From assembly GCA_039819545.1 (NCBI GenBank), contig JBCBRS010000014.1:33582-97581 (forward strand): a stretch of DNA of 64,000 nucleotides. Direction: 5' to 3'. This DNA comes from CALLPQ01 sp039819545 (GTDB lineage Bacteria; Pseudomonadota; Alphaproteobacteria; Caulobacterales; Parvularculaceae). Positions 49,052-57,724 of the stretch are shown piece after piece (the stretch's first letter is position 1; the number at the start of each line of letters is the position of its first letter). The notes below the pieces were generated by a model that saw only the letters and a list, made by a program, of their open reading frames with translations, ran no database searches and had not been told where the DNA came from. Made by a program: the position numbers and the translations under genes.

Positions 49052-49503
49052 TTTTACTCCTTGTAACGCCGTAGTAGCGGTCAACACCCGGCCGACCGCG
49101 TCGCATTCCCCTGATTAGAATATCCCGCTAATGAAAAGGCGACAGTGCTTTTGTCTTTCTTTTAACACGCCCCTAACTCCCCGCGTGGATACCCGCATTG
49201 TTTGGGGATAGCAAGAAATTTTTTGTGAGCCTTAACGGTGAATTCTTTGTAAATTTCAGCCATCTACTGGTTTTTACGCAAGCAATTGCTTGTTTCTTTA
49301 TCAAACAACACAATTTTCGTATCCGAGTAAGTAAACTGTGCCCCTCGGGCGCGGGCATACTATTTTTGATCTGGTGAACAAAGCTAGAACACAAAGCGCT
49401 TATTAGCGCGTTCCCGCGCGGTGATTTGCGCAATTGCGGTGCGTTGCGTGGGGGGGAGGGGCAGCGTATGGTCCGCGCTCAGATTCAGGTTCAGGAGAAA
49501 ATG
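49052..49503. promoter_or_regulatory. Long AT-rich intergenic region between mucR and glyA
   Basis: About 450 bases without a convincing gene separate the divergent mucR and glyA starts. The left two thirds are T/A-rich with several T-runs, the composition expected for MucR binding. A perfect 14-bp palindrome CAAGCAATTGCTTG lies at 49279-49292. I looked for a glycine or SAM riboswitch before glyA and did not find one. Confidence 0.5.
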
Positions 49504-50808
49504 ATGAGTGTTTCCAGCCCCGCACAAACCCATACCGGTTTTTTCTCAGAGACATTAGCAAGCCGTGACGACGCTGTATTCACCGCCGTGCGTCAGGAGT
49601 TTGCTCGCCAGCAGGAACAGATTGAACTTATCGCTTCTGAAAATATCGTCTCGCAAGCGGTTCTCGAAGCGCAAGGCTCGGTCCTCACCAACAAATATGC
49701 CGAGGGTTATCCGGGTCGGCGTTACTATGGCGGGTGTGAGCATGTGGATGTGGTTGAAGCGCTAGCCATGGACCGCATCAAGACGCTTTTTTCCTGTGCA
49801 CATGCCAATGTCCAACCTCATTCCGGCAGTCAGGCCAACCAGGCCGTTTTTTTGGCAACCCTGAAACCGGGTGACAGGATCATGGGGATGGACCTCGCCG
49901 CCGGGGGGCATTTGACTCATGGCAGTAAGGTCAACCAGTCGGGCAAATGGTTCGATGCGGTTCATTACGGTGTGCGCAAGGATGACCACACGATTGACTA
50001 TGATCAGGTTGAGGCCATTGCTCTGGAACACAAGCCACACATGATCATTGCGGGCGGTAGTGCCTATTCACGCATCATCGATTTTGCCCGGTTCCGTGCC
50101 ATTGCTGACAAGGTCGGCGCTCTTCTTCTGGTCGACATGGCGCATTTCGCCGGTTTGGTTGCGGGCGGGGTTTATCCCAACCCGCTTGAGCATGCCCATG
50201 TGGCAACGTCCACCACCCATAAAACCCTGCGGGGACCGCGAGGCGGCATCATTCTGACCAATGACGATGCCCTGGCAAAAAAGATTCGCTCCGCACTTTT
50301 CCCGGGCCTACAAGGCGGCCCGCTTATGCATGTGATCGCAGCCAAGGCCGTTGCCTTTGGTGAAGCGCTGGAGCCTGATTTCAAATCCTATATCCGCAAC
50401 GTGGTCAGTAACGCGCAAGCCATGGCCGGTGCGCTTGTTGAACGCGGCTATGCGGTTGTATCCGGCGGCACAGATACCCACCTCGCCCTCATCGATTTGC
50501 GTCCAAAAGGCGTCAAAGGTAACGAGGCCGAGGACTATCTGGAACGCGCAGGCATCACCTGTAATAAGAACGGCATTCCTGACGATCCTGAAAAACCGGC
50601 TATCACGTCTGGCATTCGGTTGGGGTCCCCTGCCGCCACAACGCGCGGTTTTGGCAATGCCGAGTTTCGCAAAACGGGCCTGTTGATCGCTGACGTGCTT
50701 GACGGTCTGTCCACCCATGGCGCGGGCGCCGAGGCGTTGGATGCGGTTGTGACAAATGTCGGGCAGGAGGTGCGTGCACTGACGGCTCGGTTCCCGATTT
50801 ACAGCTGA
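49504..50808 (+). CDS. glyA: Serine hydroxymethyltransferase
   Basis: GlyA converts serine and tetrahydrofolate to glycine and methylene-THF with pyridoxal phosphate. The 434-residue protein contains [37 protein letters not shown], and the PLP-lysine region [16 protein letters not shown] (Lys in THKT). ATG 49504 is the second of two adjacent ATGs; AGGAG is six bases from it and three from the first. nrdR, nusB and thiL follow on the same strand. Confidence 0.98.
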   Translation: MSVSSPAQTHTGFFSETLASRDDAVFTAVRQEFARQQEQIELIASENIVSQAVLEAQGSVLTNKYAEGYPGRRYYGGCEHVDVVEALAMDRIKTLFSCAHANVQPHSGSQANQAVFLATLKPGDRIMGMDLAAGGHLTHGSKVNQSGKWFDAVHYGVRKDDHTIDYDQVEAIALEHKPHMIIAGGSAYSRIIDFARFRAIADKVGALLLVDMAHFAGLVAGGVYPNPLEHAHVATSTTHKTLRGPRGGIILTNDDALAKKIRSALFPGLQGGPLMHVIAAKAVAFGEALEPDFKSYIRNVVSNAQAMAGALVERGYAVVSGGTDTHLALIDLRPKGVKGNEAEDYLERAGITCNKNGIPDDPEKPAITSGIRLGSPAATTRGFGNAEFRKTGLLIADVLDGLSTHGAGAEALDAVVTNVGQEVRALTARFPIYS

Positions 50809-50857
50809 TCTAGGCTAAAGCGGAAAACCTGCGTGAGATACCCAAAGGCGCCATGCC

Positions 50858-51340
50858 ATGCGATGCCCATTTTGCGGATGTGAAGATACGCAGGTGAAAG
50901 ACTCCCGGTCGGCGGAAGATGGATCGTCCATCCGTCGCCGGCGACAATGCTCGCGCTGCGCCGGGCGCTTTACGACCTTTGAGCGGGTCCAATTGCGCGA
51001 ACTCATTGTTCTGAAAAGCTCCGGACGCCGCGCGCCTTTCGATCGTGATAAACTGTTGCGGTCCATTTCAATTGCAACGCGCAAACGCAATATTGATCCG
51101 GAGCGGGTCGAACAGATGATCTCAGGCATTGTCCGCCGCCTCGAGGCATCTGGCGAAAGTGAGATCGAATCAAGTCAGATCGGCCAACTTGTGATGGATG
51201 CGCTCGCCCAGCTCGATGACGTGGCCTTTGTACGGTATGCGTCGGTTTACAAGAATTTTCGCGAGGCCCGCGATTTTGGTAAATTTCTAGAAACCTTGAC
51301 CGATGACCCTGGCGGGCCCGATCCTGATTTGAACAGCTAA
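50858..51340 (+). CDS. nrdR: Transcriptional repressor NrdR
   Basis: NrdR represses ribonucleotide reductase genes in response to ATP/dATP. The 160-residue product begins [17 protein letters not shown] with zinc-ribbon cysteines Cys3, Cys6, Cys31 and Cys34. An ATP-cone domain (about 46-136, [18 protein letters not shown]) follows. It lies 49 bases after glyA, the usual alphaproteobacterial order. The riboflavin genes that often come next are absent, and nusB follows after 13 bases. Confidence 0.97.
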   Translation: MRCPFCGCEDTQVKDSRSAEDGSSIRRRRQCSRCAGRFTTFERVQLRELIVLKSSGRRAPFDRDKLLRSISIATRKRNIDPERVEQMISGIVRRLEASGESEIESSQIGQLVMDALAQLDDVAFVRYASVYKNFREARDFGKFLETLTDDPGGPDPDLNS

Positions 51341-51353
51341 GTATTTTTGACCC

Positions 51354-51896
51354 ATGAATAATTCCTCTTCCTCCGCCTCCCCACCAACCGGCGACGTGCC
51401 GGCGAAACCGAAGTCGCTAGAAAAGCACTCGCGGTCTGCGGCGCGTATCGCCAGTGTGCAGGCGCTCTATCAGATGGAAACGGCCGATACCGGCGTTGCA
51501 CGGACTATTGAAGATTTCACCACCTATTGGATGACCGGCACGCCGCAACCTGCCGATGAAGATGGGGCTGCGCCGCTTGATTTGCGCCATGCGGATCAAG
51601 ACCTCTTTACACGGATTGTTACCGGCGTTGTGGAGACGCAAAGCTGTATTGATCCTTATCTTGAGCGCCAACTCGCAAAAGGCTGGACGCTCAAACGCCT
51701 TGACGCAACCGCCCGTGCGATCTTGCGGGCAGCGCTCTATGAAATCATCCGTGAACCCGGCATTCCTGCGAAAGTGATCATTGATGAGTATATCAGCCTC
51801 TCGCACGCCTTTTTCGACGGGGACGAACCGAAATTTATCAACGGGGTCCTTGACGCAGCGGTCCGTGAGGCCCGCGCCGATGAAGTATCGAGATGA
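51354..51896 (+). CDS. nusB: Transcription antitermination factor NusB
   Basis: NusB with NusE binds boxA RNA and supports antitermination in ribosomal RNA operons. The 180-residue product has a Ser/Pro-rich N-terminal extension, then the family start SRSAARIASVQALYQMETAD. The C-terminus has RLDATARAILRAALYEI, IPAKVIIDEYISLSHAFFDGDEPKFINGVLD, all characteristic. It overlaps thiL by four bases (ATGA), so translation is coupled. Confidence 0.96.
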   Translation: MNNSSSSASPPTGDVPAKPKSLEKHSRSAARIASVQALYQMETADTGVARTIEDFTTYWMTGTPQPADEDGAAPLDLRHADQDLFTRIVTGVVETQSCIDPYLERQLAKGWTLKRLDATARAILRAALYEIIREPGIPAKVIIDEYISLSHAFFDGDEPKFINGVLDAAVREARADEVSR

Positions 51897-52897
51897 CCGG
51901 GCGCGCGGCGCGGCCTGTGGATGAATTTTCCATCATTAGGGAGTTGTTTGCCCCCTTAACCGAAGGCCAGCGCGGTGCCTTTGGTCTGGGCGATGACGTG
52001 GCGCTCGCCGATGAGCGGTTGGTTGTCACCAAAGATGTGCTCATTGCGGGTGTTCATTTCCGCAAGGATGATCCATTGGACTTGGTGGCGCGCAAGGTTC
52101 TGCGCGTGAATATCTCCGATCTTGTGGCGAAAGGGGCAAAGCCACGATCTTATCTACTGGGCTGTGTGTGGCCACAAAAAACGACCTTACAAGAAATTGA
52201 AGCGTTTACCGATGGTTTGTCTAAGGATCAACATGAGTTTCGCTGTCAGTTGATTGGCGGGGATACGGTTCGGCACCGCACGGTGGCCGGTCCGCTGACC
52301 ATATCGGCAACATTTCTGGGGGAGGCACCAGCCGATGGACCGATCCTGCGTGATGGCGCCGTGCCCGGTGACGATGTCTATGTGACAGGCACGATCGGTG
52401 ATGCAGGTCTTGGGCTCCTGGTCCTTAATGGAAAGCTGAAAAACGAAGGCGATCAGTATACTGCGGTTATGGAGCGGTATCACTTGCCGCAACCGCGCGT
52501 GATGTTTGGAACGGCGCTGGCAAGTTTTGCCTCTGCTGCCATGGACGTATCTGACGGGCTGATTGCCGATGCGGGTCATCTTGCCCGGCAATCGGGCGTG
52601 AACGTGATGCTTGACCTTGCCGCGATGCCGTTAAGCGATGCAGCGGCAACATGGCTCGCGAAACAACGAGATGAGGAACAAGCGCGGCTCAAGCTCGCCG
52701 GGTTTGGCGATGACTACGAAATCCTCTTCACAGCATCAAACGCCATGCGCCGCGGTGTTGAAATGGCGGCCAAAGCCTCCCGCACGGCGGTGACCCGGAT
52801 TGGTAAAGTCAAAAAGGGTGCGGGCGTGGATGTGCTCAATGCAGAAGGCGTTCGCGTGCCCGTCGAAACGACCGGCTTTAACCATTTTTCTGTATAA
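51893..52897 (+). CDS. thiL: Thiamine-monophosphate kinase
   Basis: ThiL phosphorylates thiamine phosphate to thiamine diphosphate, the cofactor of the transketolase encoded earlier in the window. The 334-residue enzyme has EFSIIRELFAP, GLGDDVALADERLVVTKDVLIAGVHF, LRVNISDLVAKGAKP, LIGGDTVRH and AMDVSDGLIADAGHLARQSG, the ATP/magnesium motifs of the family. The start ATG overlaps the nusB stop. Confidence 0.97.
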   Translation: MTGRAARPVDEFSIIRELFAPLTEGQRGAFGLGDDVALADERLVVTKDVLIAGVHFRKDDPLDLVARKVLRVNISDLVAKGAKPRSYLLGCVWPQKTTLQEIEAFTDGLSKDQHEFRCQLIGGDTVRHRTVAGPLTISATFLGEAPADGPILRDGAVPGDDVYVTGTIGDAGLGLLVLNGKLKNEGDQYTAVMERYHLPQPRVMFGTALASFASAAMDVSDGLIADAGHLARQSGVNVMLDLAAMPLSDAAATWLAKQRDEEQARLKLAGFGDDYEILFTASNAMRRGVEMAAKASRTAVTRIGKVKKGAGVDVLNAEGVRVPVETTGFNHFSV

Positions 52898-52910
52898 GAA
52901 TTGTCTTCAG

Positions 52911-55412
52911 CTATTCCGCCGCTTGGGCCGCAGAGCGATTTGACCGCGGCTTTTTTTCGGCTTCCCGGTCTTTATCACGCTGCGTAAGAGGACGGGTTAG
53001 AAGATGGGCTTCCTCGCGGAGGAAACTTGGCAAGCGTACAGGGGCTCCATCCCGGCGTGGGAAGGTTGCACAGGCGGTTGTCCCTTGGCCCGGTGTGCTG
53101 GCGAGGGCCAGCAAGCCACCTTGAAGCTCCATGAGGGATTTTGACAGGGCAAGCCCGAGCCCGGACCCATCGCGCGCACCGGTAAACTGGTTCTGGCCGA
53201 GCTCAAACGGGCTCCCCAACTTGACGAGGTGGGTGCGTTCAATACCGGGCCCGCTATCAATGATCATGACACTGACACAATCGAGATCGGCCTCAGTGAC
53301 GAGCGCAACTTTGCCGTCTCTATCGCTGAATTTAACCGCATTGGACAGAAGGTTAAGCAGCACTTGCTTGGTGGCGCGCCCATCGGCAAAAATGGGCGGC
53401 GCATTGGCCGTTGTGGCGTTAAGAGCCACGCCCGTATGGTCGGCCCGGCGGCTGACAAGGCGCACGCTTTCCTGCAAAATCCGGTCTAGCTCAATACGTT
53501 GCGGCTCCAGTTGAAGGTGCCCGGCTTCGATACGCGACATATCAAGAATGTCGTCGATCAGCTCCAAAAGGTGGCGCCCACTTGCATGAATATCGTCAAT
53601 ATACTCGCGATATTTTCCGCTGCCCAACGGGCCATAGAGTTCCGACTGCATCACTTCGGAAAAGCCGTTGATGGCGTTCAGTGGTGTGCGCAATTCGTGG
53701 CTCATATTCGCAAGAAATTCGGACTTTGACCGGCTCGCGTCTTCGGCGCGGCGTTTTTCAAACGCATAGTTGCGGCTGATGTCAGAAAGGTCGCGCCGGG
53801 AGCGTTCGAGGTCTGCGACGGTGCGCTCAAGTTGGCGCTCGCGTTTGAGGTGAGCCCGGGCGCGGCGTTTTTGATCGGTGATATTGGTTGCTACACAGAC
53901 GAGACCGCCCGTTTCGGTCTGGCGACGGGTAACCTTGACCCAGCGATCACCGGACAGGCGTACCTCCCGCGCACTTTTTGGCCGGGTCTCGCTCGTCGTC
54001 TGCCCGTCATTCGTTTCTGTTGCATGGGGGGGTAGAAAATAATCGCGCAAGACTTGTTTACCAGCTTGCGCGTTTTCGAGCGCGGCATCAGCCGCCATAC
54101 CGGGTGCCAACGCATCGGGTGCAAAGCGGAACAGCATGGCGAACCGCTTATTCCACCCCATCAATCGATGATCCGCCGACCACAAAACAAAAGCATCCGG
54201 GATAGTATCGATACCGTCCTGCAAAATGCCCGCTGCCGCCGATTGCCCTTGGGCACTGTCAGGGGAAAAAGCAGAGTGGGCCTTGTCCAGGTCTGACGCG
54301 TCGTCTTCATCACTGGACAAGAGGTGCGTGAGGGGACTAGCCATTCCCGCCTCCTCGGGTGCACTTGCCAAGTGGAGCCCCGATACGTCGAAGGCGATAC
54401 CGCTGCGATTATTCGTATCTGAATTGTAGTCAGTACGGATCAAAATCTGTGACCAGCCCCCTCCGGCGCTGCGCAGGCGGGCAACACCTTCGTGGCGGTC
54501 TTTCTTATCGCCGGTAAAAATGCTCAGCGTCATGCGCAAATCTTTTGGATGGATAAGACTTGTGAGTTCCTGCAACGAGAATGTGCGGTCGCGTGGGCCA
54601 AGGCCGAGGGGTTCCAGCAGCGACCGTGAGAGCAGGACGCGCCGGGTCGGGCGATCAAAATACCAAGGGCAACACCGGCCTCTACCCAGCGCCTCATTCA
54701 TCCGGATGTACCCGCCGAGGGCGGCAGCAGCATCCTGCGCAGCCGCATTTTGCCGGATAAAAGCCCGCATCAAGGAGGCTGAAACCAGCGTAATCGCGCC
54801 AAGCAGAACGGCATAGCCAATCCAGAGTGGTACGCGGCCGCGCATATCGCGGGCAGGCGTTGCCGCCACCAGGACCTCTCCATTGTCGAGGTTTTGCCAG
54901 GCGATGGTCAGCGGCTTTCCAGGACCCTGTAAGGTCAGCGCGCTTTGTGTGGCCAAGGGCAGGGCACCAAGGGTCTGCGGGCTGAGCGAGACTGCATCGA
55001 ACCGGCCCGCCGACGCGATCGGCTCCCCTGCCCGGGTTACATGGTAGAAAGAAACAAGTGCACCGGGGGGTAAATCCGTACCCAAATCTTCTCCGGGTGG
55101 GTTTCCCGTCATGATATCGACATTCATGCTGCGCGCGCCCAATTGCACGGTTTGGACCAGACGCAATTGCGTTTCCAGCCGCCGGGCCTCACTTTCCTGA
55201 TTCAGCTTGATAACCAGCAAGGCGGCAACCGCAGCAAGGAACAGCCCGGTCAGAACGCTGAGCCGTTTGGGTGAGAGCTGGCGCACATACCGCACAAGCG
55301 CATTTGTTTGCTCGAAACTCGGCGGCGCTGTCGGGTCTTTTTCCCCCGCATGGGCGCGGGCCGCTGGATTGCGCTTGGCTTCGCCGCTGTGGAGGGTTGG
55401 TTGATTCGCCAT
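52911..55412 (-). CDS. PleC-like membrane sensor histidine kinase
   Basis: The 833-residue protein has two membrane segments (about 51-70 and 195-215) around a periplasmic domain, then PAS-like regions (about 235-350 and 400-520). A coiled coil precedes HisKA with His572 in [23 protein letters not shown], followed by an ATPase domain with NLLSNAVKF, DSGPGI and GSGLGLALSK. The stretch SELYGPLGSGKYREYIDDIHASGRHLL is close to PleC of Caulobacter, as are size and topology. A cell-cycle role is plausible but not shown. No response regulator lies next to it. It is divergent from the carbamoyltransferase gene. Confidence 0.9.
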   Translation of the reverse strand: MANQPTLHSGEAKRNPAARAHAGEKDPTAPPSFEQTNALVRYVRQLSPKRLSVLTGLFLAAVAALLVIKLNQESEARRLETQLRLVQTVQLGARSMNVDIMTGNPPGEDLGTDLPPGALVSFYHVTRAGEPIASAGRFDAVSLSPQTLGALPLATQSALTLQGPGKPLTIAWQNLDNGEVLVAATPARDMRGRVPLWIGYAVLLGAITLVSASLMRAFIRQNAAAQDAAAALGGYIRMNEALGRGRCCPWYFDRPTRRVLLSRSLLEPLGLGPRDRTFSLQELTSLIHPKDLRMTLSIFTGDKKDRHEGVARLRSAGGGWSQILIRTDYNSDTNNRSGIAFDVSGLHLASAPEEAGMASPLTHLLSSDEDDASDLDKAHSAFSPDSAQGQSAAAGILQDGIDTIPDAFVLWSADHRLMGWNKRFAMLFRFAPDALAPGMAADAALENAQAGKQVLRDYFLPPHATETNDGQTTSETRPKSAREVRLSGDRWVKVTRRQTETGGLVCVATNITDQKRRARAHLKRERQLERTVADLERSRRDLSDISRNYAFEKRRAEDASRSKSEFLANMSHELRTPLNAINGFSEVMQSELYGPLGSGKYREYIDDIHASGRHLLELIDDILDMSRIEAGHLQLEPQRIELDRILQESVRLVSRRADHTGVALNATTANAPPIFADGRATKQVLLNLLSNAVKFSDRDGKVALVTEADLDCVSVMIIDSGPGIERTHLVKLGSPFELGQNQFTGARDGSGLGLALSKSLMELQGGLLALASTPGQGTTACATFPRRDGAPVRLPSFLREEAHLLTRPLTQRDKDREAEKKPRSNRSAAQAAE

Positions 55413-55618
55413 GGGGGTCGGGGCCGCGCAACGCGCGGTTAGCTCCTGTAAATAAAAGAGTTGGCCCTTACCCGGCCGCTACTCGGGTGGAGGATACGAC
55501 GTTTACCCTTTGGAAACTATTCCTGTTTTCACACCACTGTCATTAAAGAATCATCGCGGCGCTGACCACGGCCACCGAGCGCCTTGCGGGGCTTGATCAC
55601 CGGGCTTATGACCAGCTC

Positions 55619-56629
55619 ATGAGACATTTTTTGAATACGAAAGATTGGTCGCAAGCTGAATTGCAGGCCATGATTGACGAGGCACGCCGGCTAAAGGTCA
55701 GCCCCCATGGCGATTCCATGCTCGGCAAAACAGTTGCCCTTTTGTTCTTAAATAATTCGCTCCGCACGCGCACCTCCTTTGATGTGGGCGCACAGCAACT
55801 GGGCGGGCATGCGGTTGTTCTTTCACCCTCAGGCGGCATGTGGCCGCTCGAGTTTGAAGATGGCGTTGTGATGGATAGTGAGGCTGAGGAGCATGTGCAG
55901 GAAGCGGCGAAGGTTCTTTCGCGCTATTGCGATATGATCGGTATTCGCGCCTTCCCGAAGTTTGAGAATTGGCAGGAGGATCGCAAGGATAAGATTCTGA
56001 ACGCTTTTGCCCGCCATGCCGATGTGCCGATTATCAATATGGAGACGATTACGCACCCCTGTCAGGAGATGGCGCATATCATGACGCTGCAGGAACGATT
56101 TGAGGCGGGCGGACGCGGCGATCTTCAGGGCAAAAAGTTTCTGCTTACCTGGGCTTATCATCCCAAGCCCCTCAATACGGCGGTGGCGAACTCCGCGCTC
56201 GTGATCGCTGCAAAATTCGGGATGAAGCCAACGCTTCTTTGTCCAACAGACGCGTATATCCTTGACGATCGCTATATCGAACAGGCCTCTGCAGACGCGC
56301 GCGCCCATGGCCACGCGCTGACCATCACGCACGATGTCAATGACGCTTATGATGGCGCAGAGATTGTCTATGCCAAAAGCTGGGGCGCCTTGCCTTACTT
56401 TGGCAATTGGGCGCCGGAGAAAACCATCCGCGACGGGTTCAAACATTTCATTGTTGATGAAGAAAAAATGGCGCGTACGGATAATGCGTTGGTGAGCCAT
56501 TGTCTGCCAATGCGCCGCAATGTGAAGATCACCGACGCTGTTTTCGACAGCGCAAATTGCATTGCCTATGACGAGGCCGAAAACCGGCTCCACGTCCAAA
56601 AAGCAATTATGAGCGCGTTGATCAGCTAG
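55619..56629 (+). CDS. argF': N-acetylornithine carbamoyltransferase
   Basis: The 336-residue transcarbamylase has the carbamoyl phosphate motif NNSLRTRTSFDVGAQQLGGH, the HPCQEMAH motif and SHCLPMRRNV. It differs from ordinary ornithine carbamoyltransferase and matches the acetylornithine type described from Xanthomonas: MWPLEFEDGVVMD, SEAEEH (the second Glu at the position that marks acetylornithine use), AYHPKPLNTAVANSA and KSWGALPYFGNWAPEKTIRD. This implies arginine synthesis by carbamoylation of acetylornithine. The ATG overlaps a four-codon frame (ATG 55608, stop 55620-55622). Its own stop abuts repeat copy B. Confidence 0.9.
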   Translation: MRHFLNTKDWSQAELQAMIDEARRLKVSPHGDSMLGKTVALLFLNNSLRTRTSFDVGAQQLGGHAVVLSPSGGMWPLEFEDGVVMDSEAEEHVQEAAKVLSRYCDMIGIRAFPKFENWQEDRKDKILNAFARHADVPIINMETITHPCQEMAHIMTLQERFEAGGRGDLQGKKFLLTWAYHPKPLNTAVANSALVIAAKFGMKPTLLCPTDAYILDDRYIEQASADARAHGHALTITHDVNDAYDGAEIVYAKSWGALPYFGNWAPEKTIRDGFKHFIVDEEKMARTDNALVSHCLPMRRNVKITDAVFDSANCIAYDEAENRLHVQKAIMSALIS

Positions 56630-56733
56630 AGCGGGTTCACAAAAAGTGTCGTCACGGTTTTTGGGTTCGAACGCGCGACGACCTAAGACTCTAGACTGCG
56701 TTTTCGATTCAACAAAAAGTAAACGCAGTCTAG
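56629..56733 (-). repeat. Dispersed two-hairpin element, copy B (shortened second hairpin)
   Basis: Arms CTAGACTGCGTTT (56691-56703) and AAACGCAGTCTAG (56721-56733) form hairpin 1. The adjoining GGGTTCGAACGCGCGA (56663-56678) and GAGCGGGTTCACAAAAAGTG (56629-56648) match copy A read in reverse, but the inner GTCGATGG stem is missing and the T-run after hairpin 1 is degraded. It fills the gap between the convergent argF' and rhodanese genes. Confidence 0.85.
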
Positions 56734-56790
56734 GCTTGGCGAACCAAGCGTGCTGCTGCGCATGAGTCAGCAATGGAGACTGCCTCTTGG

Positions 56791-57183
56791 CTACGACGTG
56801 TATGGGCCATAATCCACGGGAAGGTCTGCCGCTTGCCATGCGAGAAAGCCGCCCTCCACATTAGCGACGTCCGTATACCCCGCCGCCAGGGCACGGTCCG
56901 CGGCCTGAGAAGAGCGCCCGCCGGTTCGGCAGGAAAAGGCAATAGCTTTGTCCGTATCCGCGCCGGTAATCTGTGCCAGCTTTCGCTCAAAGTCCGGGTC
57001 CTGAAGGGTGAGCCCAACCGCTCCTTCTGGCCGCCCGCCATCGGCCCATTCTTCGGGTTTGCGCACATCAATCAAGATACGCGCGCCCGACTGTGCCGCC
57101 TCATGGGCGTTGTGCACGCTCAAGGCGGTGACGCGAGGCTTTGTCTCTTTAGGTGCGCGTTTTAGAAAATCAAATAGCCCCAT
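56791..57183 (-). CDS. Rhodanese-like sulfurtransferase
   Basis: The 130-residue protein has a short N-terminal leader (MGLFDFLKRAPKE) and one rhodanese domain: ILIDVRKPEEWADGGRPEGAVGLTL, the active-site loop FSCRTGGRS with the persulfide-forming Cys, and GFLAWQAADLPV. ATG 57183 has AGGAG seven bases upstream. On the same strand lie the upstream DUF2892 and Crp/Fnr genes, a set seen with sulfide or cyanide detoxification. The gene is flanked on both sides by copies of the two-hairpin repeat in the same orientation. Confidence 0.92.
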   Translation of the reverse strand: MGLFDFLKRAPKETKPRVTALSVHNAHEAAQSGARILIDVRKPEEWADGGRPEGAVGLTLQDPDFERKLAQITGADTDKAIAFSCRTGGRSSQAADRALAAGYTDVANVEGGFLAWQAADLPVDYGPYTS

Positions 57184-57307
57184 AATCCCGCTCCTACGGT
57201 TTGCCCGACCCAACATAAAAGACCCCTTACCAAATTTTGATGAGCAAGCCTTATCAAAAATTGGCAAGCGCACCCGCGCGCCCGCAGCGAAGCGAGGATT
57301 TCTTTCA

Positions 57308-57409
57308 GTGATTGTCGACGGTGCCCATCCATCGACTTGGGTTCGAACGCGCGATACCTAAAAAATCTAGACTGCATTTATCATTCAACAAAAAGTAAAT
57401 GCAGTCTAG
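57308..57409 (-). repeat. Dispersed two-hairpin element, copy C (terminator-like)
   Basis: Arms CTAGACTGCATTTA (57367-57380) and TAAATGCAGTCTAG (57396-57409) form a perfect 14-base-pair stem. Compared with copies A and B one G-C pair is replaced by A-T on both arms. On the minus strand a run of six T follows, then the GTCGATGG/CCGTCGAC stem (57329-57336, 57314-57321) with a G-U pair where copy A has A-U. It begins 18 bases after the DUF2892 stop. Confidence 0.88.
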
Positions 57410-57427
57410 GATCACTGAACACGGGTA

Positions 57428-57643
57428 TTAGTCCTTTGGCCGGGTGCGCAATCCAAAGATACCGTAGATTGGGCAGAATTTGATCAGGGCCGTGATGATC
57501 AAAATCGCGCCAGCGGCAGTGCTGGCGATTCCCCCAACGGCGGGCAAAGCCATATCCGGAATAAAGAATGGCAGGGCGATCAGGATCGCGCCCACCACAA
57601 GACGAAAAAGGCGGTCGGCCGTGCCCACATTTGCAAGCTGCAT
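57428..57643 (-). CDS. DUF2892 (YgaP membrane-domain-like) protein
   Basis: The 71-residue protein has two membrane segments: LFRLVVGAILIALPFFI and GGIASTAAGAILIITALIKFCPIYGIFG. The NVGTADRLFRLVVG start and CPIYGIFGLRT end are diagnostic for DUF2892, which in YgaP is fused to a rhodanese domain. Here the two parts are separate neighbouring genes. AAGGAG lies six bases before ATG 57643. It probably forms an operon with the Crp/Fnr gene upstream. Confidence 0.9.
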   Translation of the reverse strand: MQLANVGTADRLFRLVVGAILIALPFFIPDMALPAVGGIASTAAGAILIITALIKFCPIYGIFGLRTRPKD

Positions 57644-57724
57644 AGGTCTCTCCTTTGATACGTGTTCATTGGTATATACGTCATTCAAGCCGCCAACACC
57701 GTGACTTTGTCACGAAGATGCTTT

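Noticed and set aside
49300..49503. Riboswitch before glyA
   Set aside because: No conserved glycine, SAM or tetrahydrofolate riboswitch core could be recognised; the region is AT-rich promoter-like sequence.
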